Assembly (NCBI GenBank): GCA_016212095.1
Contig: JACRHH010000010.1
Span: 62,001-126,000, forward strand
Origin: Nitrospirota bacterium
Lineage (GTDB): Bacteria > Nitrospirota > Thermodesulfovibrionia > SZUA-242
Length of the DNA: 64,000 nucleotides
Direction: 5' to 3'
The notes beneath the pieces are model-generated. The model did not search any database, was not told the origin of the DNA, and worked only from the letters and a program-made list of their open reading frames with translations. Below are positions 42,697 to 51,253 of the stretch, one piece after another. Each line of letters opens with the position of its first letter. Within the stretch, counting starts at the first letter, position 1. A program made the translations under genes and the position numbers.

Positions 42697-44343
42697 CTAT
42701 TCCCCGCCCAATGCCTTGCGGCACTCGGCTTCAAGCCGGTCTTTGGGCGTGCCGATGTCTATGAACTCCCATGGAAGCGGGGCGTCGAAAGACCGCGCCT
42801 GATGTATATAACTCTCCGGATCGCATCCGGCGCCACGTGCGGCCTTGCGCCAGTCGCCGCCGGCGGCAATGGCCTCGATGGCGTAAGACACGCGGCGGTC
42901 GCCGCGCGCAAGAAACGCCTCCTGGCAGACGCGTTTCAGGGAATCGTTGACAACACTGACGCTCGGCACACCCTTCAGCAGTTTCTTGATGTTGTCGAGC
43001 TTCTTTTTCAGTTCATTTTCGCTGTCCATTGCAAGCCATTGAAACGGCGTGAACGGCTTCGGCACAAGCGGATTTACCGATACAACGATTGAGCCGCTTT
43101 TGTTGAGCTCCCTTATTTTCTTCACAAGCGCAGGTATGGCTTCGATGTCTTCGACTGTTTCGGTGGGCAAGCCGATCATGAAGTAGAGCCGAAGCTGGGC
43201 TATCCCCTCGTCAAGAATCAATCCGGCGGTTTCAAGTATGTCGGCCTCGGTTATGCGCTTTCGGATCACCCCGCGCAGGCGTTCGGTTCCGGCCTCGATC
43301 GCAATCGAAAGGCTCTTCTGGCCGCGTTCCGCCAACGCCTTGATAAGAGGAACGCTCCGGCCCCATGCGCGAAGCGATGATACCGAGAATTTCACGCCCT
43401 CGCGCTTGATGATCTCCTCGATCCATCTGTAGTCGGAAACCGACGGCCCCACCAGCCCCACTTTCGGGAAGCGTCCGGCAGACTCGGTTATCATGCCTTC
43501 CAGCACCTCGCGACTTCTGTAACGCACCGGCCTGTAGACATACGACACAACGCAGAACCGGCACGACCACGGACAGCCGCGCATCGCTTCAATCAGGCAC
43601 ATGCGCGAAAATTCGGTATTTCCGGTTGACACAACGGTTGAAAGGCGGGTTTCATCCAGATCGGCTGCATGTCCGCGCTTCACGATTGCGGGCGCGCCGC
43701 CTGCCGGTATTTTCGACAGGAACGCGCCGTCGCTGCCGTATGCCTCACGGTAAAGCGACGGGATGTAGACGCCCTCTATCCGGGCAAGACGGGCAAGCAG
43801 CGCCGCCCTGCCCTCATCGTCGTGCTTTTCCAGCATTTCGATGAAAAGGTGAATGCTTTCCTCGGCTTCCCCCACGAATACCACATCGAAAAAATTCGCA
43901 AGCGGCTCCGGATTATACGCAGCGCATATGCCGCCCAGAATCACCAGCGGGTGGCTCTCGTTCCGGTCGGAAGCGCGCCTGGGTATTCCGGCAAGATCGA
44001 GCATTGCAGGGATGGCCGGGTAATCGTTTTCGTAAGACACTGAAAATGCCACGGCATGGAATTCCGCAAGCGGTCGTTTCGACTCCATGCTCATCAGCCG
44101 GGAGCCGGATCGTCCGTATTCCCTCATGTCATCGCTGTCCGGCAGGAATACGCGCTCGCAGACCACGCCGTTCATGGCGTTGAGCATTCCGTAAACACCC
44201 TGAAAACCGAGATTCGACATTCCCAGCGAATAATAGTTCGGGTAGCAGAGCGCAACATTTATTCTTCCGCCCGGATCCTTGTAAACAGTTCCGGTTTCGG
44301 CAGCCAGTTTTTCGTCAATCCGTTCCCTGATGCGGCGGCTCAT
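42697..44343 (-). CDS. B12-binding-type radical SAM protein (TIGR03960-like)
   Basis: 548 residues. An N-terminal half ([38 protein letters not shown]) resembles the cobalamin-binding-type domain of this family. The radical SAM cluster motif CPWSCRFC has its cysteines at residues 257, 261 and 264. The middle and C-terminal parts ([33 protein letters not shown]) match the family often fused to or beside TIGR03936. The reaction is unknown; RNA or small-molecule modification is suspected in the family. It overlaps the sensor kinase gene by 4 nt and ends just before queF. Confidence 0.82.
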   Translation of the reverse strand: MSRRIRERIDEKLAAETGTVYKDPGGRINVALCYPNYYSLGMSNLGFQGVYGMLNAMNGVVCERVFLPDSDDMREYGRSGSRLMSMESKRPLAEFHAVAFSVSYENDYPAIPAMLDLAGIPRRASDRNESHPLVILGGICAAYNPEPLANFFDVVFVGEAEESIHLFIEMLEKHDDEGRAALLARLARIEGVYIPSLYREAYGSDGAFLSKIPAGGAPAIVKRGHAADLDETRLSTVVSTGNTEFSRMCLIEAMRGCPWSCRFCVVSYVYRPVRYRSREVLEGMITESAGRFPKVGLVGPSVSDYRWIEEIIKREGVKFSVSSLRAWGRSVPLIKALAERGQKSLSIAIEAGTERLRGVIRKRITEADILETAGLILDEGIAQLRLYFMIGLPTETVEDIEAIPALVKKIRELNKSGSIVVSVNPLVPKPFTPFQWLAMDSENELKKKLDNIKKLLKGVPSVSVVNDSLKRVCQEAFLARGDRRVSYAIEAIAAGGDWRKAARGAGCDPESYIHQARSFDAPLPWEFIDIGTPKDRLEAECRKALGGE

Positions 44344-46115
44344 TCATCATCCTCCCGCCATGCCTTGCGCCTGTCCAGAACCCTGCTGAGCACGGATGCG
44401 ATTGCGCTGAATGTCAGCGGTTTATGCAGGAGCACGGCAGCGGCTCCCAAATGGTTTCCGACAGGCATCGCGCTCTCGATGTAGCCGGTCATATAAACAA
44501 CGGATGTGAGCGGGTAGAGCTTTCCAAGCATCTCGCCAAGCTCGCCGCCGCTCATTCCCGGCATTACGATGTCGGTAATCAACAGGTCAACGCCGGCGGT
44601 TGTTTTCAACTTCTCAATCGCCTCGCTTCCCGATCCGGCTGTGATGACGCGGTATCCGAGCGGAGCAAGGGCATCAAGGAAAAGCTCCCTTATCGAAGGC
44701 TCGTCGTCAACCACCATGATGGTTTCCGTTCCGCGTCGAATCGATTCAAGCTCGCTATCCACAACTTCTTCCGGGCCCACGGAGGCAACAGGCAGATAGA
44801 TGTCGAAAGTCGCGCCCATGCCGGGCTCGCTGTCAACGGTTATGCAGCCGTTATGCTGCTTGACGATTCCGTACACCATGGCAAGACCGAGTCCGGTTCC
44901 CTTGCCCACGTCCTTGGTGGTGAAGAAAGGCTCGAAGATGCTTTCACGAACCTCCGGGGTCATGCCCTCGCCCGTATCCGAAATCGAAATCCGCACATAC
45001 GGATTCGTTGCAAATCCATCTTCCGCATCCGAAACGCATTCCGACGATGAGACGTCCGATGTTTCTATCGTGAGGCTTCCGCCGCCGGGCATCGCGTCGC
45101 GCGCGTTCACGGCCAGATTCATCAGCACCTGCTCGATCTGCGCCGGATCGGCAAATATGTTCCTTACGGGCGTATCCGTTTTCAGAACCAGCTCGATGTC
45201 CTCGCCTATGAGCCTGCCCAGCATCTTGCCCATGTTGTCCACCACAACATTCGGATTGACAACCTTCATCTCCATCACCTGCTTCCGGCTGAAGGCCAGA
45301 AGCTGGCGCGTAAGCGACGCGGCCCTGTCTCCGGCCTGCCGAACCATGCGGAGATTGTCGGCAATAGGATGGTTTTCGGGCAGCCTGATGAGCGCGATCT
45401 CGCAATAACCGAGAATCGCGGAAAGCAGGTTGTTGAAGTCATGCGCGATTCCTCCGGCAAGACGCCCGATCGATTCGAGTTTCTGGGACTGAAGCAGTTG
45501 CGATTCCAGACGCCGGCGGGCTGCCTCCTCCTGTCTTTTCTGCGCGCGATAACGCTCGTTGGCCTCGCGCGCGGAATCAACAAGCAGGCGAAGCCGCGCA
45601 TCGGCGGCTTCGAACTCCCTGCTCATGGCTTCAAGCGAATCCTCAGCCGCCTCCTTGCCTGCCCGCAGGCTCAATGCATCAAATGCCTGCCGTGTGACGG
45701 CCAGCAATTCATCATTCCTTGCCGGAGTGCGGAGCACCGAATACGCCCCCTTCCCGATAAGGGCAAAGGCATCGTCCAGCCTGTCTTGCGGCGACAGGAT
45801 AACGCAGATCATCTCCGGACTGTTTCGCCTGATGTCGGGAACCAGAATGGAAGCTGGAATATCCGGAAGATTCATGGAGATGAAAATCACTCCGGCTCCG
45901 ACGGATTCCCCGGATGATTCCATTAAGCACAAGGCCTCCCGGCCGGAACGGACAGTCATGGGGCTGAATCCGGACGATGACAGCAAGGAAGCGGCATTCA
46001 TGCAGGCAGACTCGTCCGGGTCGGCAATGACAACGCCGCGCGGCTTTGGACAATGCACCGAATGACTGTTTCCTGTGTTCTGCGACGGACTTCGCTGCCT
46101 CTGCTTGAATGACAT
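44340..46115 (-). CDS. Hybrid sensor histidine kinase with degenerate N-terminal receiver
   Basis: 591 residues. Residues about 25-150 resemble a receiver domain (VVIADPDES...), but the phospho-acceptor position reads FISMNLPD, with Ser or Met where Asp is expected. A coiled linker leads to the HisKA segment GGIAHDFNNLLSAILGY, an HATPase_c domain ([34 protein letters not shown]) and a C-terminal receiver (MVVDDEPSIRELF, DLLITDIVMPGMSGGE) with the normal Asp. No membrane span or DNA-binding domain is present, so it is a cytoplasmic phosphorelay protein. Its target is unknown. It is transcribed divergently from the TPR gene. Confidence 0.85.
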   Translation of the reverse strand: MSFKQRQRSPSQNTGNSHSVHCPKPRGVVIADPDESACMNAASLLSSSGFSPMTVRSGREALCLMESSGESVGAGVIFISMNLPDIPASILVPDIRRNSPEMICVILSPQDRLDDAFALIGKGAYSVLRTPARNDELLAVTRQAFDALSLRAGKEAAEDSLEAMSREFEAADARLRLLVDSAREANERYRAQKRQEEAARRRLESQLLQSQKLESIGRLAGGIAHDFNNLLSAILGYCEIALIRLPENHPIADNLRMVRQAGDRAASLTRQLLAFSRKQVMEMKVVNPNVVVDNMGKMLGRLIGEDIELVLKTDTPVRNIFADPAQIEQVLMNLAVNARDAMPGGGSLTIETSDVSSSECVSDAEDGFATNPYVRISISDTGEGMTPEVRESIFEPFFTTKDVGKGTGLGLAMVYGIVKQHNGCITVDSEPGMGATFDIYLPVASVGPEEVVDSELESIRRGTETIMVVDDEPSIRELFLDALAPLGYRVITAGSGSEAIEKLKTTAGVDLLITDIVMPGMSGGELGEMLGKLYPLTSVVYMTGYIESAMPVGNHLGAAAVLLHKPLTFSAIASVLSRVLDRRKAWREDDE

Positions 46116-46145
46116 AGCAAAAACATACCATTCGGACGGACGCCT

Positions 46146-46171
46146 GTAAAGCCGTGAAGTTTTGGCTTTAC
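46146..46171. promoter_or_regulatory. Inverted repeat in divergent intergenic region
   Basis: GTAAAGCC and GGCTTTAC form a perfect 8-bp inverted repeat with a 10-nt spacer, between the divergent kinase and TPR genes. It is placed where a dimeric regulator could control either gene. As RNA it would be a weak hairpin without a T-run, so an operator is more likely than a terminator. Confidence 0.45.
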
Positions 46172-46242
46172 CCGCCGATAAGATGAGGGAAAACCATGTT
46201 TATGGAAATACAGGACGTTTATGGTTGAGAAAGGATGGCCGG

Positions 46243-47562
46243 ATGACAACAAGAATACCTATTCGCGGAGGGAGGCAGGCAGCGGCTCCAGGGCACGATC
46301 AAGACGGCGCAGATAATGTCTATCGCCTGCATTCGCTGGTCAGCGATGCCAGAAAGCTTTTCAGGAGCAACCGGCACGACGAGGCCATGGCGGTTTTTCA
46401 CGATGCGCTACGGATCGACGAGCACAATGTCTATGCGCTGGTGGGACTCGGCGACTGCTGCCGCCGCCTGAACCGTTTCACGGAAGCGGTGGAGCACTAC
46501 CTGCACGCCCTGTCGCGCGATTCAGTCAACACATATGCGCTGCTCGGACTTGGCGACTCGTATCGCGGCATGAAGATGACCGACGAATCCATCGATGCGT
46601 GGGAGCGTTTCCTTGCCGTGCAGCCCGACAACATAATGGTTCTGACCAGAATCGGCGACGCACACCGCAAGGCAAAGCGCTTCGAGGCGTCGATACGGAT
46701 TTACGACAGGGCGCTTGCCATTGACCCGTCGAATCCTTACGCGCTTCGCGGACGGGCCGACGGTTACCGCGGCCTGCGCGACTACGGCAAGGCGGTCGAG
46801 TCGTGGGAGGCATATCTCCGGTGGCATCCCGACAATCCCCAGATTCTTGCCCGACTGGGCAACGCGTGGAAAACGATGGGCGAGCTCGACATGGCGCGGG
46901 ACGCGTATATAACCGCGACGCGCGTGGACAAGGACTATATCTTCGGGCAACTGGGTCTTGTGGACATCGAACTTCTGAAGGGCAGGAGAACCGAGGCCGA
47001 GAACCTGCTTCGGCAGGCCATGAAATGCCATCCCCACGAGCCGGCCCCGATATGCAGGCTTGCCGACAATTACCGCAGGCACGGCGATCCGGATTCGGCG
47101 GAAATAATTTATCGAACCGCGATGGAGTGGCATTCCGACAACAAATACCTGATGACAGGCCTTGCGACACTGCTGCTGGAACGCAGGGATTTCGACAGGG
47201 CAGTATCGGCATTCAACGAATTGAACGATCTGCATCCTGGAGACGAGATAATTCTTACCGGGCTTGGAGACGCCTACAAGGGGCGCGGCGATGTGGGGCA
47301 GGCCGCATCCGCATGGCGCGCAGCGTTGAACATATCGCCGGACAACAGGTTCCTGCTCACACGATGCGGGGACGCATGCAGGCGGCTTGGCAGGCCGGAT
47401 GAGGCGGTTGCATACTACGCAAAAGCGCTAGCCGCCGACAGCCACGATTTCCACGTGCTGCAAGGGCTGTCGATGGTGCTTCGCGAGTATCCCAACGTTG
47501 CGGTGGATGAAAAACTGCGGCAGGCGGCGGTTCAGCACGGCTTGCATCAGGCGGAGGAGTAG
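46243..47562 (+). CDS. Tetratricopeptide repeat protein
   Basis: 439 residues composed of about eleven TPR units of 34 residues; for example, GRADGYRGLRDYGKAVESWE shows the regular Gly/Ala and Tyr positions. No signal peptide or catalytic domain is present, so it is probably a cytoplasmic scaffold. The ATG at 46243 has AAAGGA seven bases upstream; an in-frame ATG at 46162 lacks a site. Its TAG stop lies within the left arm of an 83-bp palindromic element, so the C-terminus was probably altered by that insertion. The partner is unknown. Confidence 0.85.
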   Translation: MTTRIPIRGGRQAAAPGHDQDGADNVYRLHSLVSDARKLFRSNRHDEAMAVFHDALRIDEHNVYALVGLGDCCRRLNRFTEAVEHYLHALSRDSVNTYALLGLGDSYRGMKMTDESIDAWERFLAVQPDNIMVLTRIGDAHRKAKRFEASIRIYDRALAIDPSNPYALRGRADGYRGLRDYGKAVESWEAYLRWHPDNPQILARLGNAWKTMGELDMARDAYITATRVDKDYIFGQLGLVDIELLKGRRTEAENLLRQAMKCHPHEPAPICRLADNYRRHGDPDSAEIIYRTAMEWHSDNKYLMTGLATLLLERRDFDRAVSAFNELNDLHPGDEIILTGLGDAYKGRGDVGQAASAWRAALNISPDNRFLLTRCGDACRRLGRPDEAVAYYAKALAADSHDFHVLQGLSMVLREYPNVAVDEKLRQAAVQHGLHQAEE

Positions 47563-47641
47563 GGGCGAACCTTTTTTTAGTTCGCCCTGACGAGGGCGTT
47601 AGTGCTCGCCCTGACGAGGGCGCGGCATGCAGCGCCCCTAC
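47559..47641. mobile_element. Compact palindromic element (REP/MITE-like) between convergent genes
   Basis: The ends are perfect 9-bp inverted repeats GTAGGGGCG and CGCCCCTAC. Inside are GGGCGAAC/GTTCGCCC around a T7 run, two copies of the palindrome CGCCCTGACGAGGGCG, and GGGCGC/GCGCCC around GCATGC. The TAG in each terminal repeat is the stop codon of the neighbouring gene: TPR on the left, cytochrome on the right. The structure also should act as a two-way transcription terminator. No transposase is encoded, so mobility would be in trans. Similar GC-rich palindromes are common as dispersed repeats in related genomes (from memory, unverified). Confidence 0.75.
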
Positions 47642-48006
47642 GGTGTTTTCGTGTTGTCCGGCGTGTTGGCCGGAGCCTTCGCCGGAGCCTGATGCTTGTG
47701 GCACCTGTAACAATTCCCGGACGGGCTGAATACATTCGTGCCGTTATGGCAGGCGAAACAGGCATTCTTCCCTGAGCCGTGATCGGCGTATCTTATTTTC
47801 GTCGCGCCCTTGTGCATCATGAAAAGCCTGGGGTGACAACTGCTGCATTTGTTTCCCTTCTCCGCATGCAGCCGTCCGTCAAAGATCACCTGCCCCATCT
47901 GTCCGCCGTCGAACACAAGCTGCCTGTCCACGGGCGCCGCGTTTGCGGGCATTACCGGCAACAGGCCAAAAGCGATACAGGCAAGGAGCGTGAAAGAACT
48001 TCGCAC
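47638..48006 (-). CDS. Periplasmic triheme cytochrome c (c7/c3-like)
   Basis: 122 residues with a signal peptide (SFTLLACIAFGLLPVMPANA) and three CXXCH heme sites: CSSCH (54-58), CFACH (83-87) and CYRCH (99-103). Extra His residues at 47, 65, 76 and 105 can act as axial ligands, suggesting bis-His low-potential hemes as in cytochromes c7. The tail is Ala/Pro/Thr-rich and disordered, ending at a TAG provided by the palindromic element. It is probably a periplasmic electron carrier. Whether it serves metal, nitrogen or sulfur respiration cannot be told. Confidence 0.88.
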   Translation of the reverse strand: MRSSFTLLACIAFGLLPVMPANAAPVDRQLVFDGGQMGQVIFDGRLHAEKGNKCSSCHPRLFMMHKGATKIRYADHGSGKNACFACHNGTNVFSPSGNCYRCHKHQAPAKAPANTPDNTKTP

Positions 48007-48173
48007 TGACGAAACCTCCGTAGAAAAGTTGCATCACATTAATATAAACGCGCGATCATGGCAAGTGACAGGGCCAATGCCCCGGCATTTTCCGCCATGC
48101 CAACTGCTCATTGTGGTATCATATCGCTTCATCATTACGTGGAGGATGTTGCGTAACCAGCGCAATCGAACAG

Positions 48174-49382
48174 ATGATTCAGGATTCGATAATAGAAGAC
48201 TCGCAGAAGTATCTGATGCATACATATGCGCGATTCCCCATTGCCCTGCATAAGGGCAGGGGAGCGCGCGTATGGACAGTAGACGGAAAACGCTATCTCG
48301 ACTTCCTTGCCGGAATCGCGGTCAACTGCCTTGGCCACTGCCATCCGAGGGTGGTTGTGGCCATCCAGAAACAGGCGCAGCGGCTTCTGCATGTCTCCAA
48401 CCTTTACCATATTGAGCCGCAGGCCCGGCTCGCGAAACTCCTCGTGGAGAATTCATTCGCGAACAAGGCGTTTTTCTGCAACTCCGGAGCCGAGGCGAAC
48501 GAGGCGGCGATCAAGCTCGCGCGCAAGCACTCGAAGGAGAATTTCGGACAGGAACGGTTCGAGATAGTGGCTGCGCACGGATCGTTTCACGGTAGAACCA
48601 TGGCCGCGCTTTCCGCAACCGGACAGGAGCAGTACCGCAAGGGCTTCGGCCCGATGCTTCAGGGATTCCGGTTCGTTCCGTTCAACGATATTGACGCATT
48701 GAAAGATGCGGTTGGCCCGCATACCTGCGCGGTGATTCTTGAACCGGTGCAGGCCGAGGGCGGCGTGAAGGTTCCGGGCGGCGATTATTTCCGGCATGTC
48801 CGCGAGCTTTGCAACAAGAAAAACGTTCTTTTGATCCTGGATGAGGTACAGACCGGAATCGGGCGCACAGGCAGGCTTTTCGCGCATGAGCATTACGGCA
48901 TCGCGCCGGACATCATGACGCTTGCCAAGGGCTTGGGCGGCGGAGTGGCGATAGGCGCCATGCTTGCAACCGATACGGTTGCGGCGGCCTTCACGCCGGG
49001 AACGCACGCATCCACCTTCGGCGGCAATCCGCTTGCCTGCGCGGCGGCAATCGCAACGCTGGAGACCGTGCTTGAGGACGGCCTGATTCTAAGCAACGCC
49101 GAGAGGATGTCGGCATATCTAATGGACAGCCTGAAAGGCATCGCCGATAAATTTCCGCGCATTGTCAAGGACGTGCGAGGTCTTGGGCTGCTTGCCGGAA
49201 TAGAGATCGAGGGCGTCGAGCCGCCGAGGATTGTGCGCGCGGCCATGGACGCCGGATTGCTTATAGGCCGGGCGGGGGAGAATGTCATACGTTTCACACC
49301 GCCGCTGATCGTGACAGAGGAGGAGATCGACGAGATGGCCGGGATAATGGATGGCGTGCTGTCGGCGTTGGACATGGCCTGA
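48174..49382 (+). CDS. argD: Acetylornithine aminotransferase
   Basis: About 402 residues with KYLMHTYARFPIAL at the N-terminus, CNSGAEANEAAIKLAR, LLILDEVQTGIGRTG and the PLP-lysine motif TLAKGLGGGVAIGAML, all typical of ArgD. It converts N-acetylglutamate semialdehyde to acetylornithine. The start is uncertain: the ATG at 48174 has no ribosome site. A strong GGAGGA at 48141-48146 is followed, six bases on, by an in-frame GTA (48153) where GTG would be expected. The stop overlaps the argF start (TGATG). Confidence 0.9.
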   Translation: MIQDSIIEDSQKYLMHTYARFPIALHKGRGARVWTVDGKRYLDFLAGIAVNCLGHCHPRVVVAIQKQAQRLLHVSNLYHIEPQARLAKLLVENSFANKAFFCNSGAEANEAAIKLARKHSKENFGQERFEIVAAHGSFHGRTMAALSATGQEQYRKGFGPMLQGFRFVPFNDIDALKDAVGPHTCAVILEPVQAEGGVKVPGGDYFRHVRELCNKKNVLLILDEVQTGIGRTGRLFAHEHYGIAPDIMTLAKGLGGGVAIGAMLATDTVAAAFTPGTHASTFGGNPLACAAAIATLETVLEDGLILSNAERMSAYLMDSLKGIADKFPRIVKDVRGLGLLAGIEIEGVEPPRIVRAAMDAGLLIGRAGENVIRFTPPLIVTEEEIDEMAGIMDGVLSALDMA

Positions 49383-50293
49383 TGAAGAAACGGGATTTTC
49401 TGACCACATTCGATCTCTCCTCAAACGAGATCTCCGAAATACTTCATCGCGCGTCAGCCGTCAAGCTGAATCCGTCTTCCGCTCCGGCGGTGCTTGCTGG
49501 CGGCACTGTCGGAATGCTTTTCGACAAGTCTTCCACGCGCACTCGCGTATCGTTCGAGGTCGGCATAAACCGCCTCGGCGGAAACGCTGTTTTCCTCACA
49601 TCGTCGGACATGCAGCTTGGACGCGGCGAGACCGTGGCCGACACCGCGCGCGTTCTGTCTCGGTATCTGTCGGCCATGGTGATTCGCACATACGCGCACC
49701 GGAGCGTTGAGGAATTCGCAAGCCATGCGAAAATTCCGGTAATCAACGCGCTCACCGATCTGCATCATCCGTGTCAGGCGCTTGCGGACATGCTCACCAT
49801 TCAGGAGCACAAGGGCGGCTTCGGTGTGAAAATAGCCTACATCGGCGACGGCAACAATGTTGTTCACTCGCTTGTGCAGGCTGCGGCGCGGCTTGGCTCA
49901 TCCATTTATATCGCGTGTCCGGAGGGGCATGAGCCGGACGGCGGCATAATAGCCCATGCCCGCGCTTCGTCCACCGCAGAAATTGTCGTCATGCGCGATC
50001 CGGTCGAGGCGGCGCGTAACGCCGATGTGCTTTATACCGACACATGGGTCAGCATGGGCCAGGAAAGCGAAACCGCAGAGCGCGAGCGCATCTTCCACGA
50101 CTACCAGATAAACGACATGCTTCTTTCCGTTGCCCGGCCCGACTGCATCGTCATGCACTGCCTCCCGGCGCACAGGGGGCAGGAGATCACCGATTCGGTG
50201 ATGGACGGCCCGCGCAGCGTTGTCTTCGATCAGGCCGAAAACCGCCTTCACGCCCAGATGGCGCTAATGGAATTTCTTCTATCTTCCTTATAA
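49382..50293 (+). CDS. argF: Ornithine carbamoyltransferase
   Basis: 303 residues with the carbamoyl-phosphate loop SSTRTRVSFE, HRSVEEFA, the HHPCQALADMLT motif and the ornithine-binding HCLPAHRGQEI, all intact. It makes citrulline from ornithine and carbamoyl phosphate in arginine synthesis. The ATG overlaps the argD stop, implying coupled translation, and the argD-argF order is common in Deltaproteobacteria. argG is not found downstream. The 122-nt gap to the next gene contains no clear terminator. Confidence 0.94.
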   Translation: MKKRDFLTTFDLSSNEISEILHRASAVKLNPSSAPAVLAGGTVGMLFDKSSTRTRVSFEVGINRLGGNAVFLTSSDMQLGRGETVADTARVLSRYLSAMVIRTYAHRSVEEFASHAKIPVINALTDLHHPCQALADMLTIQEHKGGFGVKIAYIGDGNNVVHSLVQAAARLGSSIYIACPEGHEPDGGIIAHARASSTAEIVVMRDPVEAARNADVLYTDTWVSMGQESETAERERIFHDYQINDMLLSVARPDCIVMHCLPAHRGQEITDSVMDGPRSVVFDQAENRLHAQMALMEFLLSSL

Positions 50294-50415
50294 TCCGCCA
50301 CTTTTCTGTTTCCGGCGTTCAATTGAGGTGATATGATCTGCATCATTGCCGCCTCGGCTCGGCGGTTGTAAGCTCATAATTATCCGCAACGGCGGCATTC
50401 AAGGAGGAATCGGTT

Positions 50416-50832
50416 ATGGACAGGGCGGTTGTCTGGTTTATTCGAATGAGTCTGTTCTATTTTCTTCTGGCATCGGTTCTGGGCATGGGCATGGTTTCGA
50501 GCAGTTCATGGGTGGCCTATTACAGGCCGCTTCATGTGCATTTCAACCTTCTGGGCTGGATGTCGATGATGATCTTCGGCGTGGGCTATCACATTCTGCC
50601 CAAGTTCAGCGGCAAGTACATCTACAGCACGAAGATCATGAACGCGCAGTTCTGGGTGTCGAACGCGGGACTGGCCGGCATGGGGCTTGGATGGGCCATG
50701 ATCGGCCGCGGGTTTTCGCCCGACGCCGGGCGCAGCCTGCTTCTGGCGGCAAGTCTGGCGTCGCTGGCCGGAGCCGGACTGTTTGTGTTCAACATGGCAA
50801 TGACGATTCAGGAAGTGAAAAAGCCGGGTTGA
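50416..50832 (+). CDS. Small heme-copper-oxidase subunit I-like membrane protein
   Basis: 138 residues with four hydrophobic segments. The stretch HVHFNLLGWMSMMIFGVGYH resembles helices of NorB/CcoN-type subunit I that hold heme ligands (His at both ends), but the protein is far too short for an oxidase. The ATG is preceded by AAGGAGG. It is followed closely by a DUF1858 gene and a zinc-ribbon gene. A heme-b membrane protein that senses or carries electrons, perhaps linked to NO or oxygen, is a reasonable guess. Confidence 0.7.
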   Translation: MDRAVVWFIRMSLFYFLLASVLGMGMVSSSSWVAYYRPLHVHFNLLGWMSMMIFGVGYHILPKFSGKYIYSTKIMNAQFWVSNAGLAGMGLGWAMIGRGFSPDAGRSLLLAASLASLAGAGLFVFNMAMTIQEVKKPG

Positions 50833-50859
50833 TTCACGGTTTGAAACGGAGGTTTTGAT

Positions 50860-51078
50860 ATGGCGACAGTTGCAAGCGTTACAAAGGACAGCATAATCGG
50901 CGACGTCATCCGCGACGTGCCGGGGGCGGTTGACGTCATCCGGAAGTATTTCGGCGACGGCTGCTTCACATGCCCAGGCATAAACGTTGAACAGCTTTCG
51001 TTCGGGGCAATGATGCATAACGTGGATCCCGACAGGCTGGTGGCCGAAATCAACGCGCTTAGCGCGAAAGGAGAGTAG
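50860..51078 (+). CDS. DUF1858 domain protein
   Basis: 72 residues consisting almost wholly of one DUF1858 domain: TKDSIIGDVIRDVPGAVDVI and the Cys motif FTCPG. The domain is related to the N-terminal domain of the ScdA/RIC iron-centre repair proteins, so a redox or NO-related role is possible. CGGAGG precedes the ATG. It lies 27 nt after the heme-copper-like gene and 4 nt before the zinc-ribbon gene, as one probable operon. Confidence 0.82.
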   Translation: MATVASVTKDSIIGDVIRDVPGAVDVIRKYFGDGCFTCPGINVEQLSFGAMMHNVDPDRLVAEINALSAKGE

Positions 51079-51082
51079 CGTC

Positions 51083-51211
51083 ATGAAGAATAAATGCATG
51101 AACTGCGGCGCGACAAGCGATGAAAAGGTGCTTCTTCCGTGCGAGGACAAGGGCGAACAGAAACATGTCTGCGTGCGATGCCTGCCGGTGCTCATCCACG
51201 GGGCAAGATGA
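51083..51211 (+). CDS. Small zinc-ribbon protein
   Basis: 42 codons, starting MKNKCMNCGATSDEK, with Cys pairs CMNC and CVRC separated by 21 residues plus a Cys at position 20. This is the layout of a treble-clef or zinc-ribbon knuckle. AAAGGAGAG lies 8-9 nt upstream of the ATG, overlapping the end of the DUF1858 gene. Codon use matches the neighbours. The function is unknown; it may bind a metal or a partner in the same redox module. Confidence 0.7.
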   Translation: MKNKCMNCGATSDEKVLLPCEDKGEQKHVCVRCLPVLIHGAR

Positions 51212-51253
51212 TCGGGTGGAAGGTAAACACGGGCGATCGTTGGTGAACGCCCA

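Noticed and set aside
51212-51253. Terminator between the convergent zinc-ribbon and AddB-like genes
   Set aside because: Only an imperfect GGGCG/CGCCC pairing without a T-run is visible; too weak to call.
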